From contig NC_007577.1 in assembly GCF_000012645.1 (NCBI RefSeq), positions 1,612,001-1,676,000 of the forward strand: a stretch of 64,000 nt of DNA, in the 5' to 3' direction. A program made the translations under genes and the position numbers. Numbering within the stretch: position 1 is the first letter of the stretch; every line of letters begins with the position of its first letter. A model generated the notes under the pieces. It saw only the letters and a list, made by a program, of their open reading frames with translations, ran no database searches and was not told the origin of the DNA. Of this stretch, positions 11,061 through 21,266 are shown piece after piece. The stretch is from Prochlorococcus marinus str. MIT 9312. GTDB taxonomy: Bacteria; Cyanobacteriota; Cyanobacteriia; PCC-6307; Cyanobiaceae.

Positions 11061-13802
11061 ATGAAAGAAGATACGATAATTCAAAAGAATTTATTTGCTA
11101 TTGATAATGAAAATAATGAGCAAAAAGAAATAACAAAAATTCCAGAAGATTTATCTTGGGAAGATTTAAAAAAAGAATCGCAAAAAAGACCTAGACAAAG
11201 AAAAAATACAACTAATTTAATAAATAAATTCAAGACTGATTTGATTTCAAAAAATAAAAATGTTTGTATCAATGAAGAATCATATAGTTACAAAACTGTT
11301 TCAAAACTGAAATTAACTCCTGTAATGAAACATTATGTAACTCTAAAAGAGGAAAATAAAGATAGGTTATTGCTCTATAGATTGGGAGATTTTTTTGAAT
11401 GTTTTTTTGAGGACGCTGTATTAATATCTAACCTTTTAGAAATAACACTAACCAGTAAAGATGCTGGCAAAGAAATTGGTAAGATCCCCATGGCAGGCGT
11501 TCCTTATCATGCAATGGAGAGATACTGTGCTGATTTAATTAAAAAAAATTATTCTGTGGTTATATGTGACCAATTAGAAAAAAGTTCTGGTAATTATGGG
11601 ACTCCAATTAAAAGAGGAATAACAAGAATCATTACTCCTGGAACTGTAATTGAAGAGGGCATGTTAATAGCAAAGAAAAATAATTGGATTACTGCTATTT
11701 ACTTATCAGAAGAAAATTCAAATGAATCTTATGAATGGGGTATATCAAAAGCTGATGTAAGCACAGGAGAATTAATAACTATGGAAGGTCAATCTCTGTC
11801 AAAACTATTTGATGAAATTATTAAATTAGATTCTTCAGAAATCATTATAGGAAGCAATGAAGTAAGAAATTTATTAATGAATGGAAATAGTCAAATTTCA
11901 TATACTGTTTCACAAGAGACTAATTTCGGCATTAATGAAGCAAATTATCTAATAAAAAAATATTTCCAAATTGTAAGCCTAGAAGGAATAGGACTTAAAA
12001 ATTTAAACAATGCGACTAGATCACTTGGAGGTTTATTAAATTATTTAAAAAAAATTAATCCTTTAAATTTAGATAAGGATTCTTCTGTAAAAATCTCATT
12101 AGACTTTCCACAAATTCAATTTTGTCACAACAAATTAATTATTGATTATCAAACTCAAAAAAATTTAGAAATAAAAAATACACAACGAGAAAACAATTAT
12201 GTAGGTTCGCTACTATGGAGTATTGATAGAACATATACCTGCATGGGTGCCAGGTGTTTAAGAAGATGGATAGATTCACCACTATTAAACGTTAATGAAA
12301 TTTATAAAAGACAAAATATAATTTCAAACTTTATTGAATCGAAACAAGTCCGCATGGATACCCAAAATTTACTTAGAGCAATGGGTGATTTAGAAAGACT
12401 TGCAGGAAGAGCTTGCGCAGGTCATGCAAGTCCTAGAGACTTAATTGCAATCGCGGAAGGTTTAAAAAAATTGCCTAGAATAAAATCCATCATTGAATTA
12501 TTTAAATATGATCTCCCAGATTGGACTGATCAATTAAAAAATATTGATGAAGAACTCTTAGAATTAGCTGATACGATTAGTTTTCAACTAATAGAACATC
12601 CTCCTCTTAATATAAGTGAAGGAGGCATGATCCACGATGGTGTTGACAATATATTAGACGGTTTACGCAATTTAATGGATGATTACTCTGAGTGGCTAAA
12701 TCAAGAGGAATTAAAAGAGAGGAAAATTAGCAAAATTTCAAACCTAAAAATTCAATTTCATAAAAATTTTGGCTACTACATATCTATAAATAAATCAAAA
12801 GTTAATTTAGCTCCACAACATTGGATAAAAAGGCAAACACTGACTAATGAAGAAAGGTATATCACTACAGATATTAAAAATAAAGAAAATAAGATTTTCC
12901 AAATCAAAAGTCGAGCTTCATCAAGGGAATATGAAATTTTTTGCGAATTAAGAAAAATGGTTGCTGAAAAAACAAAACAAATAAGATCAATTGCTAAATC
13001 CATAGCATCTCTTGATGCATTACTTGGATTGTCAATTACTTCAGTAGAAAACAATTTTATAAAACCTGCGTTAATCCCAATAAATGATTCACAGAAAAAA
13101 AATAGTACTAAAATTATTGCAGGAAGAAATCCAATAGTTGAGCAATTATTAAATGATAAAAAGTTTACAGCGAATGATATTTGTTTTGATGATAACCAGA
13201 AATTAATTATTTTAACTGGTCCCAATGCAAGCGGGAAAAGTTGCTTTATAAGACAAATTGGTTTAATACAAATCCTTGCACAAATTGGTAGCTTTATTCC
13301 GGCAAATAAAGCTGAAATCAAGATTGCAGATAGGATTTTTACAAGAATTGGGGCGGTTGATGATCAATCTTCAGGACAATCAACATTTATGGTAGAAATG
13401 TCTGAAACTGCATCAATTTTAAATCAGGCAACTTCGAGCTCACTTGTATTACTTGATGAGATAGGTAGAGGGACATCTACTTTTGATGGCCTTTCCATAG
13501 CTTGGTCTGTAAGTGAATATCTTGCAAAAAAAATTAAATGTAACACTATTTTTGCTACTCACTATCATGAATTGAATTATTTAAAAAATTCAAATAAAAA
13601 TATAGAAAATTTTCAAGTTTTAGTAGAGCAAAATAACGATCAAATAATTTTTAGTCATAAGATTAAAAAAGGAGGTTCAAACAAAAGTTACGGAATAGAA
13701 GCAGCTAAATTAGCAGGAGTTCCAAGAGAAGTTATAGAAAAAGCTAAATTAGTTTTAAATTCTTTAGAAGAAAATAATAAATTCAATAAAAATAATGATT
13801 AA
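11061..13802 (+). CDS. mutS: DNA mismatch repair protein MutS
   Basis: Recognises mismatches and small loops and starts repair. 913 residues. The mismatch-binding motif is GDFFECF with Phe111-Phe112-Glu113, about 75 residues later than in E. coli MutS because of an N-terminal extension. The Walker A box GPNASGKS is at 720-727, followed by [20 protein letters not shown] and [14 protein letters not shown] (Walker B and signature), then ATHYHEL. The extension is highly charged and contains QKNLF at residues 8-12, resembling a beta-clamp-binding motif. The FxE motif and domain I place it with MutS1, not MutS2. It is convergent with cobH, with a hairpin at the junction. Confidence 0.96.
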   Translation: MKEDTIIQKNLFAIDNENNEQKEITKIPEDLSWEDLKKESQKRPRQRKNTTNLINKFKTDLISKNKNVCINEESYSYKTVSKLKLTPVMKHYVTLKEENKDRLLLYRLGDFFECFFEDAVLISNLLEITLTSKDAGKEIGKIPMAGVPYHAMERYCADLIKKNYSVVICDQLEKSSGNYGTPIKRGITRIITPGTVIEEGMLIAKKNNWITAIYLSEENSNESYEWGISKADVSTGELITMEGQSLSKLFDEIIKLDSSEIIIGSNEVRNLLMNGNSQISYTVSQETNFGINEANYLIKKYFQIVSLEGIGLKNLNNATRSLGGLLNYLKKINPLNLDKDSSVKISLDFPQIQFCHNKLIIDYQTQKNLEIKNTQRENNYVGSLLWSIDRTYTCMGARCLRRWIDSPLLNVNEIYKRQNIISNFIESKQVRMDTQNLLRAMGDLERLAGRACAGHASPRDLIAIAEGLKKLPRIKSIIELFKYDLPDWTDQLKNIDEELLELADTISFQLIEHPPLNISEGGMIHDGVDNILDGLRNLMDDYSEWLNQEELKERKISKISNLKIQFHKNFGYYISINKSKVNLAPQHWIKRQTLTNEERYITTDIKNKENKIFQIKSRASSREYEIFCELRKMVAEKTKQIRSIAKSIASLDALLGLSITSVENNFIKPALIPINDSQKKNSTKIIAGRNPIVEQLLNDKKFTANDICFDDNQKLIILTGPNASGKSCFIRQIGLIQILAQIGSFIPANKAEIKIADRIFTRIGAVDDQSSGQSTFMVEMSETASILNQATSSSLVLLDEIGRGTSTFDGLSIAWSVSEYLAKKIKCNTIFATHYHELNYLKNSNKNIENFQVLVEQNNDQIIFSHKIKKGGSNKSYGIEAAKLAGVPREVIEKAKLVLNSLEENNKFNKNND

Positions 13803-13835
13803 AGTATTGAAATTTTTATGAGATCAATACTTTTT
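13801..13835. terminator. Hairpin between convergent mutS and cobH
   Basis: A perfect 10 bp inverted repeat (AAAGTATTGA / TCAATACTTT) with a 13 nt loop starts inside the mutS stop codon and ends next to the cobH stop. T-runs follow on the + strand and A-runs on the other side. The stem is AT-rich, but the position suits a bidirectional terminator. Confidence 0.55.
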
Positions 13836-14457
13836 AAATAGATTCCCTCAACAAAGCATTAACCGCCGCAGCTGCCATCGCAGCACCGCCTCTAGTTGAA
13901 TTCAAAACAATTCTAGGAAGATTAGTGGAAAGTAATTTATGTTTGCTTTTTTCTACTCCTATAAATCCAACTGGCATTCCAATAATTAAACTAGGTAGAT
14001 CTTTGGCATTCTTTAGAATATCAATTAGATAGATTAAAGCTGTTGGAGAACTACCAATAACTACAATAGGTGATTTGATTCCGAAATTTTTAATAGATAA
14101 CTCTTTCCAGCCTTCACTTAATCCATATGCTGTTTTAGTTAGTTTTGAGTGATGATTCTCATCAAACCACATTCTCGCGGAAAACACTTTATTCTTATTG
14201 GTGTTTTCAGCCATAGATTTTATAGCTGCAGCTGCCATATCGGTATCAGTTAATATAGGAGCACCCTTTTTCAGTGCCTGAAGTCCCTTTTCACAAGCAC
14301 CTTCACTAAATTCTATTAGATTTTGAACAGAAAAATCTCCTGCAGTATGAACTAATCTTTCTAAAACCTTTTTTTCTAAATAATTGAGTTCATTGGCTTC
14401 TAAATGAGATCTTATGAATCTAATACTTTCCAAAAAAATTGGATGATCTATTACCAT
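13834..14457 (-). CDS. cobH: Precorrin-8X methylmutase
   Basis: Moves a methyl group from C11 to C12 of precorrin-8X to give hydrogenobyrinate (or the cobalt form), a late corrin-ring step in cobalamin synthesis. 207 residues, typical for CobH/CbiC. The catalytic His is in VHTAGDFS (about His37). GAPILTDTDMAAAAI and IVVIGSSPTALIYL are conserved, and PSLIIGMPVGFIGVEKSK and TRGGAAMAAAAVNALL near the C-terminus are strongly diagnostic. No other cobalamin gene is adjacent. It is divergent from holA with a 58 bp gap. Confidence 0.94.
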   Translation of the reverse strand: MVIDHPIFLESIRFIRSHLEANELNYLEKKVLERLVHTAGDFSVQNLIEFSEGACEKGLQALKKGAPILTDTDMAAAAIKSMAENTNKNKVFSARMWFDENHHSKLTKTAYGLSEGWKELSIKNFGIKSPIVVIGSSPTALIYLIDILKNAKDLPSLIIGMPVGFIGVEKSKHKLLSTNLPRIVLNSTRGGAAMAAAAVNALLRESI

Positions 14458-14515
14458 TAAATTAAATTTGTGTTAGAAGTAATCATAGTTAATATATGAT
14501 TTTTATTGAGCGATT

Positions 14516-15517
14516 ATGCCAATACAAATATTATGGGGTAATGATCTAAATGCTCAAAATACATTTATCAAAAAATTAATTGACAAAGAAGTATCAAAAG
14601 AATGGAAAGAAATAAACGTAACTAATTTAAATGGAGATGATGATGAACAAATAAATAAAGCTTTTGATGAAATTCTTACTCCTCCTTTTGGAGATGGTTC
14701 CAGAATAGTTACATTAAAAAATAATCCGATTTTTACTACAAAAAATGAGGACCTAAGAACTAAATTTGAAAAAATTCATGACAATATTCCTACAAATACT
14801 TATTTCATTTTACAAAATACTAAGAAGCCAGACTCAAGACTAAAGAGTACTAAATTTTTACAAAAACTTATCAAAAATAATTTAGCCAAAGAAAAATCAT
14901 TTTCTTTACCAGAAATTTGGGACTATGAAGGACAAAAGAGATATTTAGAAGATTCAGCAAATGCAATGAATATCAAAATTGATAAAAATGCAGCTGAATT
15001 AATTATTGATTCAGTTGGAAATGATAGCTTTAAATTAATAAATGAATTAGCTAAAGCCAAAACATACCTTTCCGCGGTAGCCAGTGATTCAAATTCACAA
15101 ATTTTCCTAAAAAGTATTGATGTAAAAAAAATATTTAGTGATCATCAATCAAACATTTTCAAAATAATTGATCTTCTCTTACAAAAAAATATAAATAAAA
15201 GTCTCATCGAAATTAATTATTCCTTACAGAAAGGAGAACCTGCTTTGAGACTCAATGCAGGTTTAATTAGTCAAATAAGAATTCATACCATTATAAAATT
15301 AGCCGTTAATTCAGGAAACTATAATGTAGAAAAGATTTGTAATCTTTCGGGCATTTCTAATCCAAAAAGAATATTTTTTATTCAAAAAAAAGTAAAAAAT
15401 ATATCACAAGAATATTTAATCAACTTAATGAGTAACTTATTAGATATTGAATCATTACTAAAAAAAGGTAATAATCCTATAAATGTTTTTACAGAAAATT
15501 TAATTAATTTAAATTAA
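14516..15517 (+). CDS. holA: DNA polymerase III subunit delta
   Basis: Wrench subunit of the clamp loader that opens the beta clamp. 333 residues. The N-terminal domain begins MPIQILWGNDLNAQ in place of a functional Walker A, as expected for the non-ATPase delta subunit. Other delta-like blocks are FGDGSRIVTLKN, NTYFILQNTKKPDSRLKST and DSVGNDSFKLINELAKAKTY, followed by an all-helical C-terminal collar. It is divergent from cobH and lies 39 bp before lysC on the same strand, so the two may be cotranscribed. The clamp-loader ATPase gene dnaX is in the same window at 29066. Confidence 0.85.
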   Translation: MPIQILWGNDLNAQNTFIKKLIDKEVSKEWKEINVTNLNGDDDEQINKAFDEILTPPFGDGSRIVTLKNNPIFTTKNEDLRTKFEKIHDNIPTNTYFILQNTKKPDSRLKSTKFLQKLIKNNLAKEKSFSLPEIWDYEGQKRYLEDSANAMNIKIDKNAAELIIDSVGNDSFKLINELAKAKTYLSAVASDSNSQIFLKSIDVKKIFSDHQSNIFKIIDLLLQKNINKSLIEINYSLQKGEPALRLNAGLISQIRIHTIIKLAVNSGNYNVEKICNLSGISNPKRIFFIQKKVKNISQEYLINLMSNLLDIESLLKKGNNPINVFTENLINLN

Positions 15518-15556
15518 CCAAATTAGAAGTTTAAGAATTTACATTATGATTTAAAT

Positions 15557-17317
15557 ATGGCTTTACTAGTAAAAAAATTTGGCGGGACTTCCGTTGGTGA
15601 TATTAAAAAAATTCAAAATATTGCAACTAGCATTTGTCAAAGTAAAGAAGCAGGAAATGAAATTGTCGTAGTTGTCTCTGCAATGGGCCATACTACCGAT
15701 AACTTAAATTCTATAGCGGAATCAATAAGCAAAAATCCCAATCGAAGAGAACTGGATATGCTTCTCTCAACTGGAGAGCAAGTAACCATAGCTCTTCTCT
15801 CAATGGCATTAAATGAATACGGAATACCCGCAATTTCCATGACCGGTAGCCAGGTAGGAATTATTACTGAATCAATACATGGAAAAGCAAGAATTCTGGA
15901 TATTCAAACAGGAAGAATTCAAAATTATATAGATCAGGGTTTTGTAGTGGTAGTGGCTGGATTTCAAGGGACAACATTAAGCCATACTGGATCAATGGAA
16001 ATTACGACTTTGGGTAGAGGCGGTTCAGATACATCCGCAGTAGCTTTATCAACAGCTCTAGGAGCTGAGACTTGCGAAATTTATACAGACGTTCCTGGAG
16101 TTCTTACTACTGATCCAAGAATTGTTCCTAATGCAAAACTCTTAGATTCAATTAGTTGTGAGGAAATGCTTGAACTTGCAAGCGTCGGCGCTTCAGTTCT
16201 TCATCCACGAGCTGTAGAAATTGCCCGCAATTATGGAATTAAATTATGCGTCAAATCAAGCCAAAGCAACTCAAGTGGAACTCTCCTCGAAAGCCAAATC
16301 CAACCTCTCCCCCTTAAAAGAGGAAGCTTAGAATTAACAAAAACAGTAAATAGTCTTGAAGTTTTAGAAAACCAAGCAGTATTCAGTCTCTCAAATATTC
16401 CTGATAGACCTGGGATTGCAGCTCAAATCTTTGAAAAACTATCAGAAGCAAGTATTAATGTAGATTTAATAATACAAGCGACAAATGATGGAAATAATAA
16501 CGATATTACATTTACTGTAAGTGCATTAGAAGCTCAAAAAACTGCAGAACAATGTGAACTTATAACAAGTCAATTAGGAGGCGAATACAATTTAAAAACA
16601 AACATGACTAAATTGAGCATTCAGGGAGCAGGCATTATGGGTAGGCCAAGTGTCTCAGCTGATTTGTTTGATACATTATCACAAGCGAATATCAACGTAA
16701 GGTTAATAGCTACTAGTGAAATTAAAGTCAGCTGCGTCATTGAAATTAATAATATTCCAAAAGCCATTAGATTTGTTGCTGAGAAGTTTAAGTTATCTGA
16801 TACACAAATATTCGTTAATCCAATCTACGAAAAACAAGATCAACCTGAAGTAAGAGGAATTGCATTAGATAAAAACCAAGTACAAGTAAGTTTTCGAAAA
16901 CTGCCTGATCGTCCAGGTGTAGCAGCATCGATATGCTTAGCATTAGCTGAAAATAATTTACTTTTCGATACTATCGTGCAATCAGAGAGAATTTCCTCTT
17001 TAAAAGCTAAGGATATTAGTCTTACCATGAATAAGCAAGATAGAGAAAAAGCTAAATTAGTTTTTGAGGCTTTAACCAAGAAATTACCCGGTTCATATAT
17101 TGAAGATGGCCCTGCAATAGCCAAAGTAAGCACTGTAGGAGCAGGAATGGCATTTAAGGTTGGAACAGCTGGAAAAATATTTAGAGCACTGGCCAACCAA
17201 AATATCAATATTGAAATGATTGCCACCAGTGAAATTAGAACTTCATGTATTGTTTTAGAGAAAGATTGTGACAAAGCAGTAAATGCTATTCATAATCATT
17301 TCGAATTGGAAAAATAA
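15557..17317 (+). CDS. lysC: Aspartate kinase with four ACT domains
   Basis: Phosphorylates aspartate, the first step to lysine, threonine and methionine. 586 residues. The amino acid kinase domain starts VKKFGGTSVGD (Lys7 to Thr11) and includes LLSTGEQVTIALLSMAL and TLGRGGSDTSAVALSTAL. From about residue 265 come two tandem ACT pairs, visible as repeated NIPDRPGIAAQIF / LPDRPGVAASICLAL and repeated INVRLIATSEIKVSC / INIEMIATSEIRTSC. This duplicated regulatory region is the known cyanobacterial form and should bind lysine and/or threonine for feedback inhibition. asd and dapA, the next lysine-pathway genes, are 7-8 kb away on the other strand. No lysine riboswitch fits in the 39 bp upstream. 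Confidence 0.96.
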   Translation: MALLVKKFGGTSVGDIKKIQNIATSICQSKEAGNEIVVVVSAMGHTTDNLNSIAESISKNPNRRELDMLLSTGEQVTIALLSMALNEYGIPAISMTGSQVGIITESIHGKARILDIQTGRIQNYIDQGFVVVVAGFQGTTLSHTGSMEITTLGRGGSDTSAVALSTALGAETCEIYTDVPGVLTTDPRIVPNAKLLDSISCEEMLELASVGASVLHPRAVEIARNYGIKLCVKSSQSNSSGTLLESQIQPLPLKRGSLELTKTVNSLEVLENQAVFSLSNIPDRPGIAAQIFEKLSEASINVDLIIQATNDGNNNDITFTVSALEAQKTAEQCELITSQLGGEYNLKTNMTKLSIQGAGIMGRPSVSADLFDTLSQANINVRLIATSEIKVSCVIEINNIPKAIRFVAEKFKLSDTQIFVNPIYEKQDQPEVRGIALDKNQVQVSFRKLPDRPGVAASICLALAENNLLFDTIVQSERISSLKAKDISLTMNKQDREKAKLVFEALTKKLPGSYIEDGPAIAKVSTVGAGMAFKVGTAGKIFRALANQNINIEMIATSEIRTSCIVLEKDCDKAVNAIHNHFELEK

Positions 17318-17324
17318 GTTATTT

Positions 17325-19367
17325 TTAGCTATTTCTTGCTAATTTTTGTCTTAATTTTTTAATTCTATCCCTCAAATTTGCTGCTTCTTCAAAATTTAAC
17401 TCTTTTGCAGCATCTTTCATTTTCATTTCTAACTTATCTATCAAGTGCGGCAATTCTTCAATCAAACATTGATTATCGCTGGCATTGAGAATTACATCCG
17501 TTTTGTTATTAACTATATTTATTAAATCTTTAGATAAACCACCAGCATCTAATTTTCTGGAAAGTTCTAGAAAAGATAATATTGAATTTTCTATTTTTTT
17601 ACCTGCAGGTTTTGGAGTAATGCCATTGTCCTGGTTATGTTTTTTTTGAATAGTTCTTCTTCTTTCAGTTTCAGATATTGCTCGTTTCATTGAATCTGTG
17701 AAATTATCTGCATAAAGCAAGGCAACACCTTCAACATGTCTTGCAGCTCTTCCAATTGTTTGAATCAAAGATCTTTCTGCTCTCAGAAAACCTTCTTTAT
17801 CAGCATCTAAAATGGCGACTAACGATACCTCAGGAAGATCTAATCCCTCTCTTAATAAGTTAACTCCCACCAAAACATCATATTCGCCCATTCTGAGGTC
17901 TTGAATAATTTCAATTCTTTCAATTGAGTGGATTTCGGAATGCAAATATCTAACTCTTACTTTATTTTCAGATAAAAAATCAGTTAGATCTTCAGCCATT
18001 CGCTTAGTAAGTGTAGTCACTAGCACTCTTTGATTTTTTTCAGCTCTAATTCTTATTTCAGATAATAAATCTTCTATTTGGCCCTCACTAGGTCTTACAT
18101 CAATTACTGGGTCTAATACCCCAGTTGGTCTTATAACTTGCTCAACAAATTCACCATTACATTGATCTAATTCCCATTGACCAGGAGTTGCACTTATGAA
18201 TAATGTCTGCTTTGACTTTTCCCAAAACTCCTCACATTTTAAAGGTCTATTATCTGCAGCACTTGGCAATCTAAAACCATGATCTATTAAAACTTTTTTT
18301 CTAGATTGATCACCATTGTACATTGCATGTAGTTGAGGACATGTTACATGACTCTCATCGACTACCAACAACCAATCTTTAGGAAAGTAATCTATTAGAC
18401 ATTCTGGCGGTGAACCTTCCTCCCTTCCTGATAAATGACGAGCATAATTCTCAACTCCATTACAATAACCAACCTCTTTTAGCATTTCTAAATCATATTT
18501 TGTGCGTTGTTCAAGACGTTGAGCCTCTAATAATTTTCCTTCGTATGTAAATTTGTCGAGTTGAGTTTTTAATTCACTTTTAATTGCACTTATTGCACTC
18601 TCAAGTCTTTCTTTTGGAGTAACAAAATGCTTCGCTGGGTAAACGCTTATTTGTTCTAAACTTTCAAGGATCTCTCCAGTAGTAGGGTCAACATATCTAA
18701 TAGCCTCGACTTCATCACCAAATAATTCAATTCTTATCAATCTATCTTCATAAGCAGGACCAATTTCTAAAACATCACCTTTAATTCTGAATCTACCTCT
18801 AGTAATTTCAATATCATTTCTAGTATATTGATTTTCAACGAGCGACCTTAAAGAAGAACGTAGATTTATAGATTTTCCAACTTCAAATTTAACTGCAGCT
18901 TTTAAATATTCACTTGGTATACCAAGACCATAAATACAACTTATGGATGCTACGACAATCACATCTTTTCTCTCAAATAATGAGCGTGTTGCAGAATGCC
19001 TAAGCATATCTATTTCTTCATTAATTGAAGCGGTTTTCGCTATGTATGTATCACTTACAGGGACGTAAGCTTCAGGTTGATAATAATCGTAGTAAGAAAT
19101 AAAGTACTCAACAGCATTTTTTGGAAAGAACTCCCTTAATTCATTACATAGTTGTGCAGCTAACGTTTTGTTATGAGCTAATACAAGAGCTGGCCTTCCT
19201 GTTTGTTGAATTACATTCGCAATAGTAAATGTTTTACCAGTCCCAGTAGCTCCTAAAAGGGTCTGAAACTCTTTCCCACTATTAACCCCTCTAACTAATT
19301 TTTTTATAGCTTCAGGTTGATCTCCATTTGGTTCGTAAGGAGCTTGAAGCTTATAGTTTTTCATCAA
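17325..19367 (-). CDS. uvrB: Excinuclease ABC subunit B
   Basis: Central component of nucleotide excision repair: damage verification in complex with UvrA, then loading of UvrC. 680 residues. Walker A GATGTGKT is at 39-46; the beta-hairpin region [12 protein letters not shown] inserts between DNA strands. [10 protein letters not shown] is the DExH box, and later helicase motifs include [29 protein letters not shown] and QTIGRAARH. The C-terminal UVR motif ([18 protein letters not shown]) that contacts UvrC is intact. There is an 8 bp gap to convergent lysC and a 26 bp gap from the upstream DUF561 gene, so the two minus-strand genes may be cotranscribed. Confidence 0.97.
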   Translation of the reverse strand: MMKNYKLQAPYEPNGDQPEAIKKLVRGVNSGKEFQTLLGATGTGKTFTIANVIQQTGRPALVLAHNKTLAAQLCNELREFFPKNAVEYFISYYDYYQPEAYVPVSDTYIAKTASINEEIDMLRHSATRSLFERKDVIVVASISCIYGLGIPSEYLKAAVKFEVGKSINLRSSLRSLVENQYTRNDIEITRGRFRIKGDVLEIGPAYEDRLIRIELFGDEVEAIRYVDPTTGEILESLEQISVYPAKHFVTPKERLESAISAIKSELKTQLDKFTYEGKLLEAQRLEQRTKYDLEMLKEVGYCNGVENYARHLSGREEGSPPECLIDYFPKDWLLVVDESHVTCPQLHAMYNGDQSRKKVLIDHGFRLPSAADNRPLKCEEFWEKSKQTLFISATPGQWELDQCNGEFVEQVIRPTGVLDPVIDVRPSEGQIEDLLSEIRIRAEKNQRVLVTTLTKRMAEDLTDFLSENKVRVRYLHSEIHSIERIEIIQDLRMGEYDVLVGVNLLREGLDLPEVSLVAILDADKEGFLRAERSLIQTIGRAARHVEGVALLYADNFTDSMKRAISETERRRTIQKKHNQDNGITPKPAGKKIENSILSFLELSRKLDAGGLSKDLINIVNNKTDVILNASDNQCLIEELPHLIDKLEMKMKDAAKELNFEEAANLRDRIKKLRQKLARNS

Positions 19368-19393
19368 GCTAATAGCCGAAGGGTATTAATATT

Positions 19394-20170
19394 TTAAGAA
19401 ATTTTTTCTCCAATTATTGAATTTTTCAAAGATTCTTTTAAACCCCTAACAACCGCGATCATTGAGATTAAATCATCTAATTTGTTAACTGCAGATCCAA
19501 CACCAACTGCTGAGGCTCCGCAAGATATTGCTAGTGGGCAAGTTACTTGGCTTAATCCAGAGGCACTCATAATTGGTATCTCCAAAGCTTGTTTCTTAAA
19601 TTCTTGATGAATAGCATAGGTAGCAGCAAGAGTTGGTACTGACTTTTCGAAAAAGCCCTTAATTCCAGACGAATAAGGACTAGAACTCGTGCCACCTTCC
19701 GTTTGAATAATATCAACTCTTTCTTCCACAAGCTTAATAGCAAGATCGACTTGTTTATCAATAGGCATAGTATGAGGAACAGTTACTGATAAAGGGACAT
19801 TAGGCAATAAATCTCTCGTCTCTTTTGTAATGTTTAAGACTTTTTCTTCTGAAAAATTAATGCCTTTTTCATAAAAAGTATCGTAATTCCCTATCTCAAT
19901 TAATGAGGCGCCTGCTTCTACAGACTCCAGAAAAAATCTTGGCACTACTGAACTAACGCAAACAGGTAATGAAGAATTCGCAAGTGCTAAATCAACAAGT
20001 TCAGGTTTACAAGCAATATCTACAAAGTCTGCACCTCCTAATGAAGCAGCCTCAACAATTGTTTTCACAGATTTAACATCAAAATTATTCAATCCTGAAA
20101 TAACTTTGAGTAAAGATTTACTTCTCAACTCTTCTTGAATTTTTTGTGGCAAAAGATTAATCAGACTCAT
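19394..20170 (-). CDS. DUF561 / Ycf23-like TIM-barrel protein
   Basis: 258 residues; a cyanobacterial and plastid family of unknown function (Ycf23 in algal plastids). The sequence reads as a TIM barrel: SLLKVISGLNNFDVKSV, then LGGADFVDIACKPELV, PVCVSSVVPRFFL, LPLSVTVPHTMPI, DIIQTEGGTSS and PIMSASGLSQVTCPLAISCG, ending GASAVGVGSAVNKL. The terminal glycine-rich strands look like a phosphate-binding end, as in HisF/TrpF-type barrels. No active site is assigned. It lies upstream of uvrB and is divergent from tilS across 85 bp. Confidence 0.85.
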   Translation of the reverse strand: MSLINLLPQKIQEELRSKSLLKVISGLNNFDVKSVKTIVEAASLGGADFVDIACKPELVDLALANSSLPVCVSSVVPRFFLESVEAGASLIEIGNYDTFYEKGINFSEEKVLNITKETRDLLPNVPLSVTVPHTMPIDKQVDLAIKLVEERVDIIQTEGGTSSSPYSSGIKGFFEKSVPTLAATYAIHQEFKKQALEIPIMSASGLSQVTCPLAISCGASAVGVGSAVNKLDDLISMIAVVRGLKESLKNSIIGEKIS

Positions 20171-20255
20171 TTAATTAATGAATTTATTACCTGATTGTGA
20201 CATTGTTTTAGTAAAACAGTGCATTTTTTAAAAAATATTATCTGAGCAACACAAA

Positions 20256-21266
20256 ATGTCTGATAAAAATTTTACTCATAAAAATTGGTCAGCATTGCAT
20301 CATCTATTTCATAAAGAGCTTCTTAGCAAAAACAAATTAATTCCCAAAGGATCAAATATTGTAATAAGTGTTTCCGGAGGACAAGACTCAATGGCTTTAT
20401 TAACACTAATTAATGACCTAAAAAAACTTCATAATTGGTCTATTAGTGTTTGGCATGGTGATCATCAGTGGCACGAAAAATCCTCGCTATATGCTCTTGA
20501 ATTAAAAAGTTTTTGCGAAGGTAAAAATATTTCATTCTATTTTGACCAAGCAAAAAAAGAAAATGTTTTTACAGAAGAAAAAGCACGAGAATGGAGATAT
20601 AAAAAATTATGTGAAAGAGCTAAAACTTTATTAAAAAAGGACCAGGGGGGGGGGGATATTTATTTGTTAACTGGTCACACGAGTAGTGATAATGCAGAAA
20701 CATTTATCCTCAATTTATCTAGAGGGAGCAATTTTACCGGTCTGAGTAATATTGAGAGCAAAAGATTAATAGAAAATAAAATTTTTTTAATAAGACCAAT
20801 ATTAATTTTCAGTAGGGAAGATACAAAACAATTTTGTAATGATATGAAGATCCCAGTCTGGGAAGATCCTACAAATTCAGATCTTAAATTAAAAAGAAAT
20901 TTAGTAAGAAAAAAAATTATTCCTACCTTAGAAGTTATCTATCCTGGTTGTTCTGAAAGGATAAATAATTTTTCCCAAAAAATGAGCAACTACAATAATG
21001 AACGTAATGATCTTAGTGAACTAGCATACCTATATTGTAAAGATTTAAGAGGTATCAATAGGAATCTCTTAAATAGTATGTGTATTGAAGCAAGATGCAC
21101 AATCTTAAATAGATTTTTAAAAGAAATATCTGCAAAGCAGTGTAGTTCTAAAAATCTGACAAAATTAGCAACTTCAATTTATGAAAAAAATAAAGGTCAA
21201 ATAAACTTGCAAGAGTTTTTAAAAATTGTTTGGAATAAAAACTATATAAATTTTGAAAAAAGTTAG
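20256..21266 (+). CDS. tilS: tRNA(Ile)-lysidine synthase
   Basis: Modifies C34 of tRNA-Ile(CAU) to lysidine so it is charged with Ile and reads AUA; normally essential, and AUA is frequent in this AT-rich genome. 336 residues. The PP-loop SGGQDS is at 40-45; IYLLTGHTSSDNAETF and RPILIFSREDTKQFC are further family blocks. VWEDPTNSDLKLKRNLVRKKIIP matches the RN.(I/V)R motif. The C-terminal domain is short, as in many cyanobacteria. Codons 130-134 contain an uninterrupted run of 11 G (20645-20655), encoding Gln-Gly-Gly-Gly-Asp. The frame is intact as given. Its end overlaps convergent rnj by 4 nt. Confidence 0.93.
   Translation: MSDKNFTHKNWSALHHLFHKELLSKNKLIPKGSNIVISVSGGQDSMALLTLINDLKKLHNWSISVWHGDHQWHEKSSLYALELKSFCEGKNISFYFDQAKKENVFTEEKAREWRYKKLCERAKTLLKKDQGGGDIYLLTGHTSSDNAETFILNLSRGSNFTGLSNIESKRLIENKIFLIRPILIFSREDTKQFCNDMKIPVWEDPTNSDLKLKRNLVRKKIIPTLEVIYPGCSERINNFSQKMSNYNNERNDLSELAYLYCKDLRGINRNLLNSMCIEARCTILNRFLKEISAKQCSSKNLTKLATSIYEKNKGQINLQEFLKIVWNKNYINFEKS
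20645..20655 (+). repeat. Poly-G tract (11 G) inside tilS
   Basis: Eleven consecutive G in coding sequence, the longest G run I saw in the window. It encodes three Gly just before the LLTGHTSSDNAET core strand. Such tracts are prone to slippage and sequencing error. A change of one base would frameshift tilS at about residue 133. Confidence 0.9.

Noticed and set aside
12776-13321. 181-codon open frame on the minus strand inside mutS
   Set aside because: It is antisense to the conserved MutS core and ATPase region; composition is hydrophobic and Ile/Phe/Ser-rich as expected for an AT-rich shadow frame.
16840-17274. 144-codon minus-strand frame inside lysC
   Set aside because: Antisense to conserved ACT domains of LysC, with no recognisable domain.
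17310-17326. AT-only hairpin at the lysC/uvrB junction
   Set aside because: The 7 bp A/T stem with a 3 nt loop is too weak to call a terminator in an AT-rich genome.
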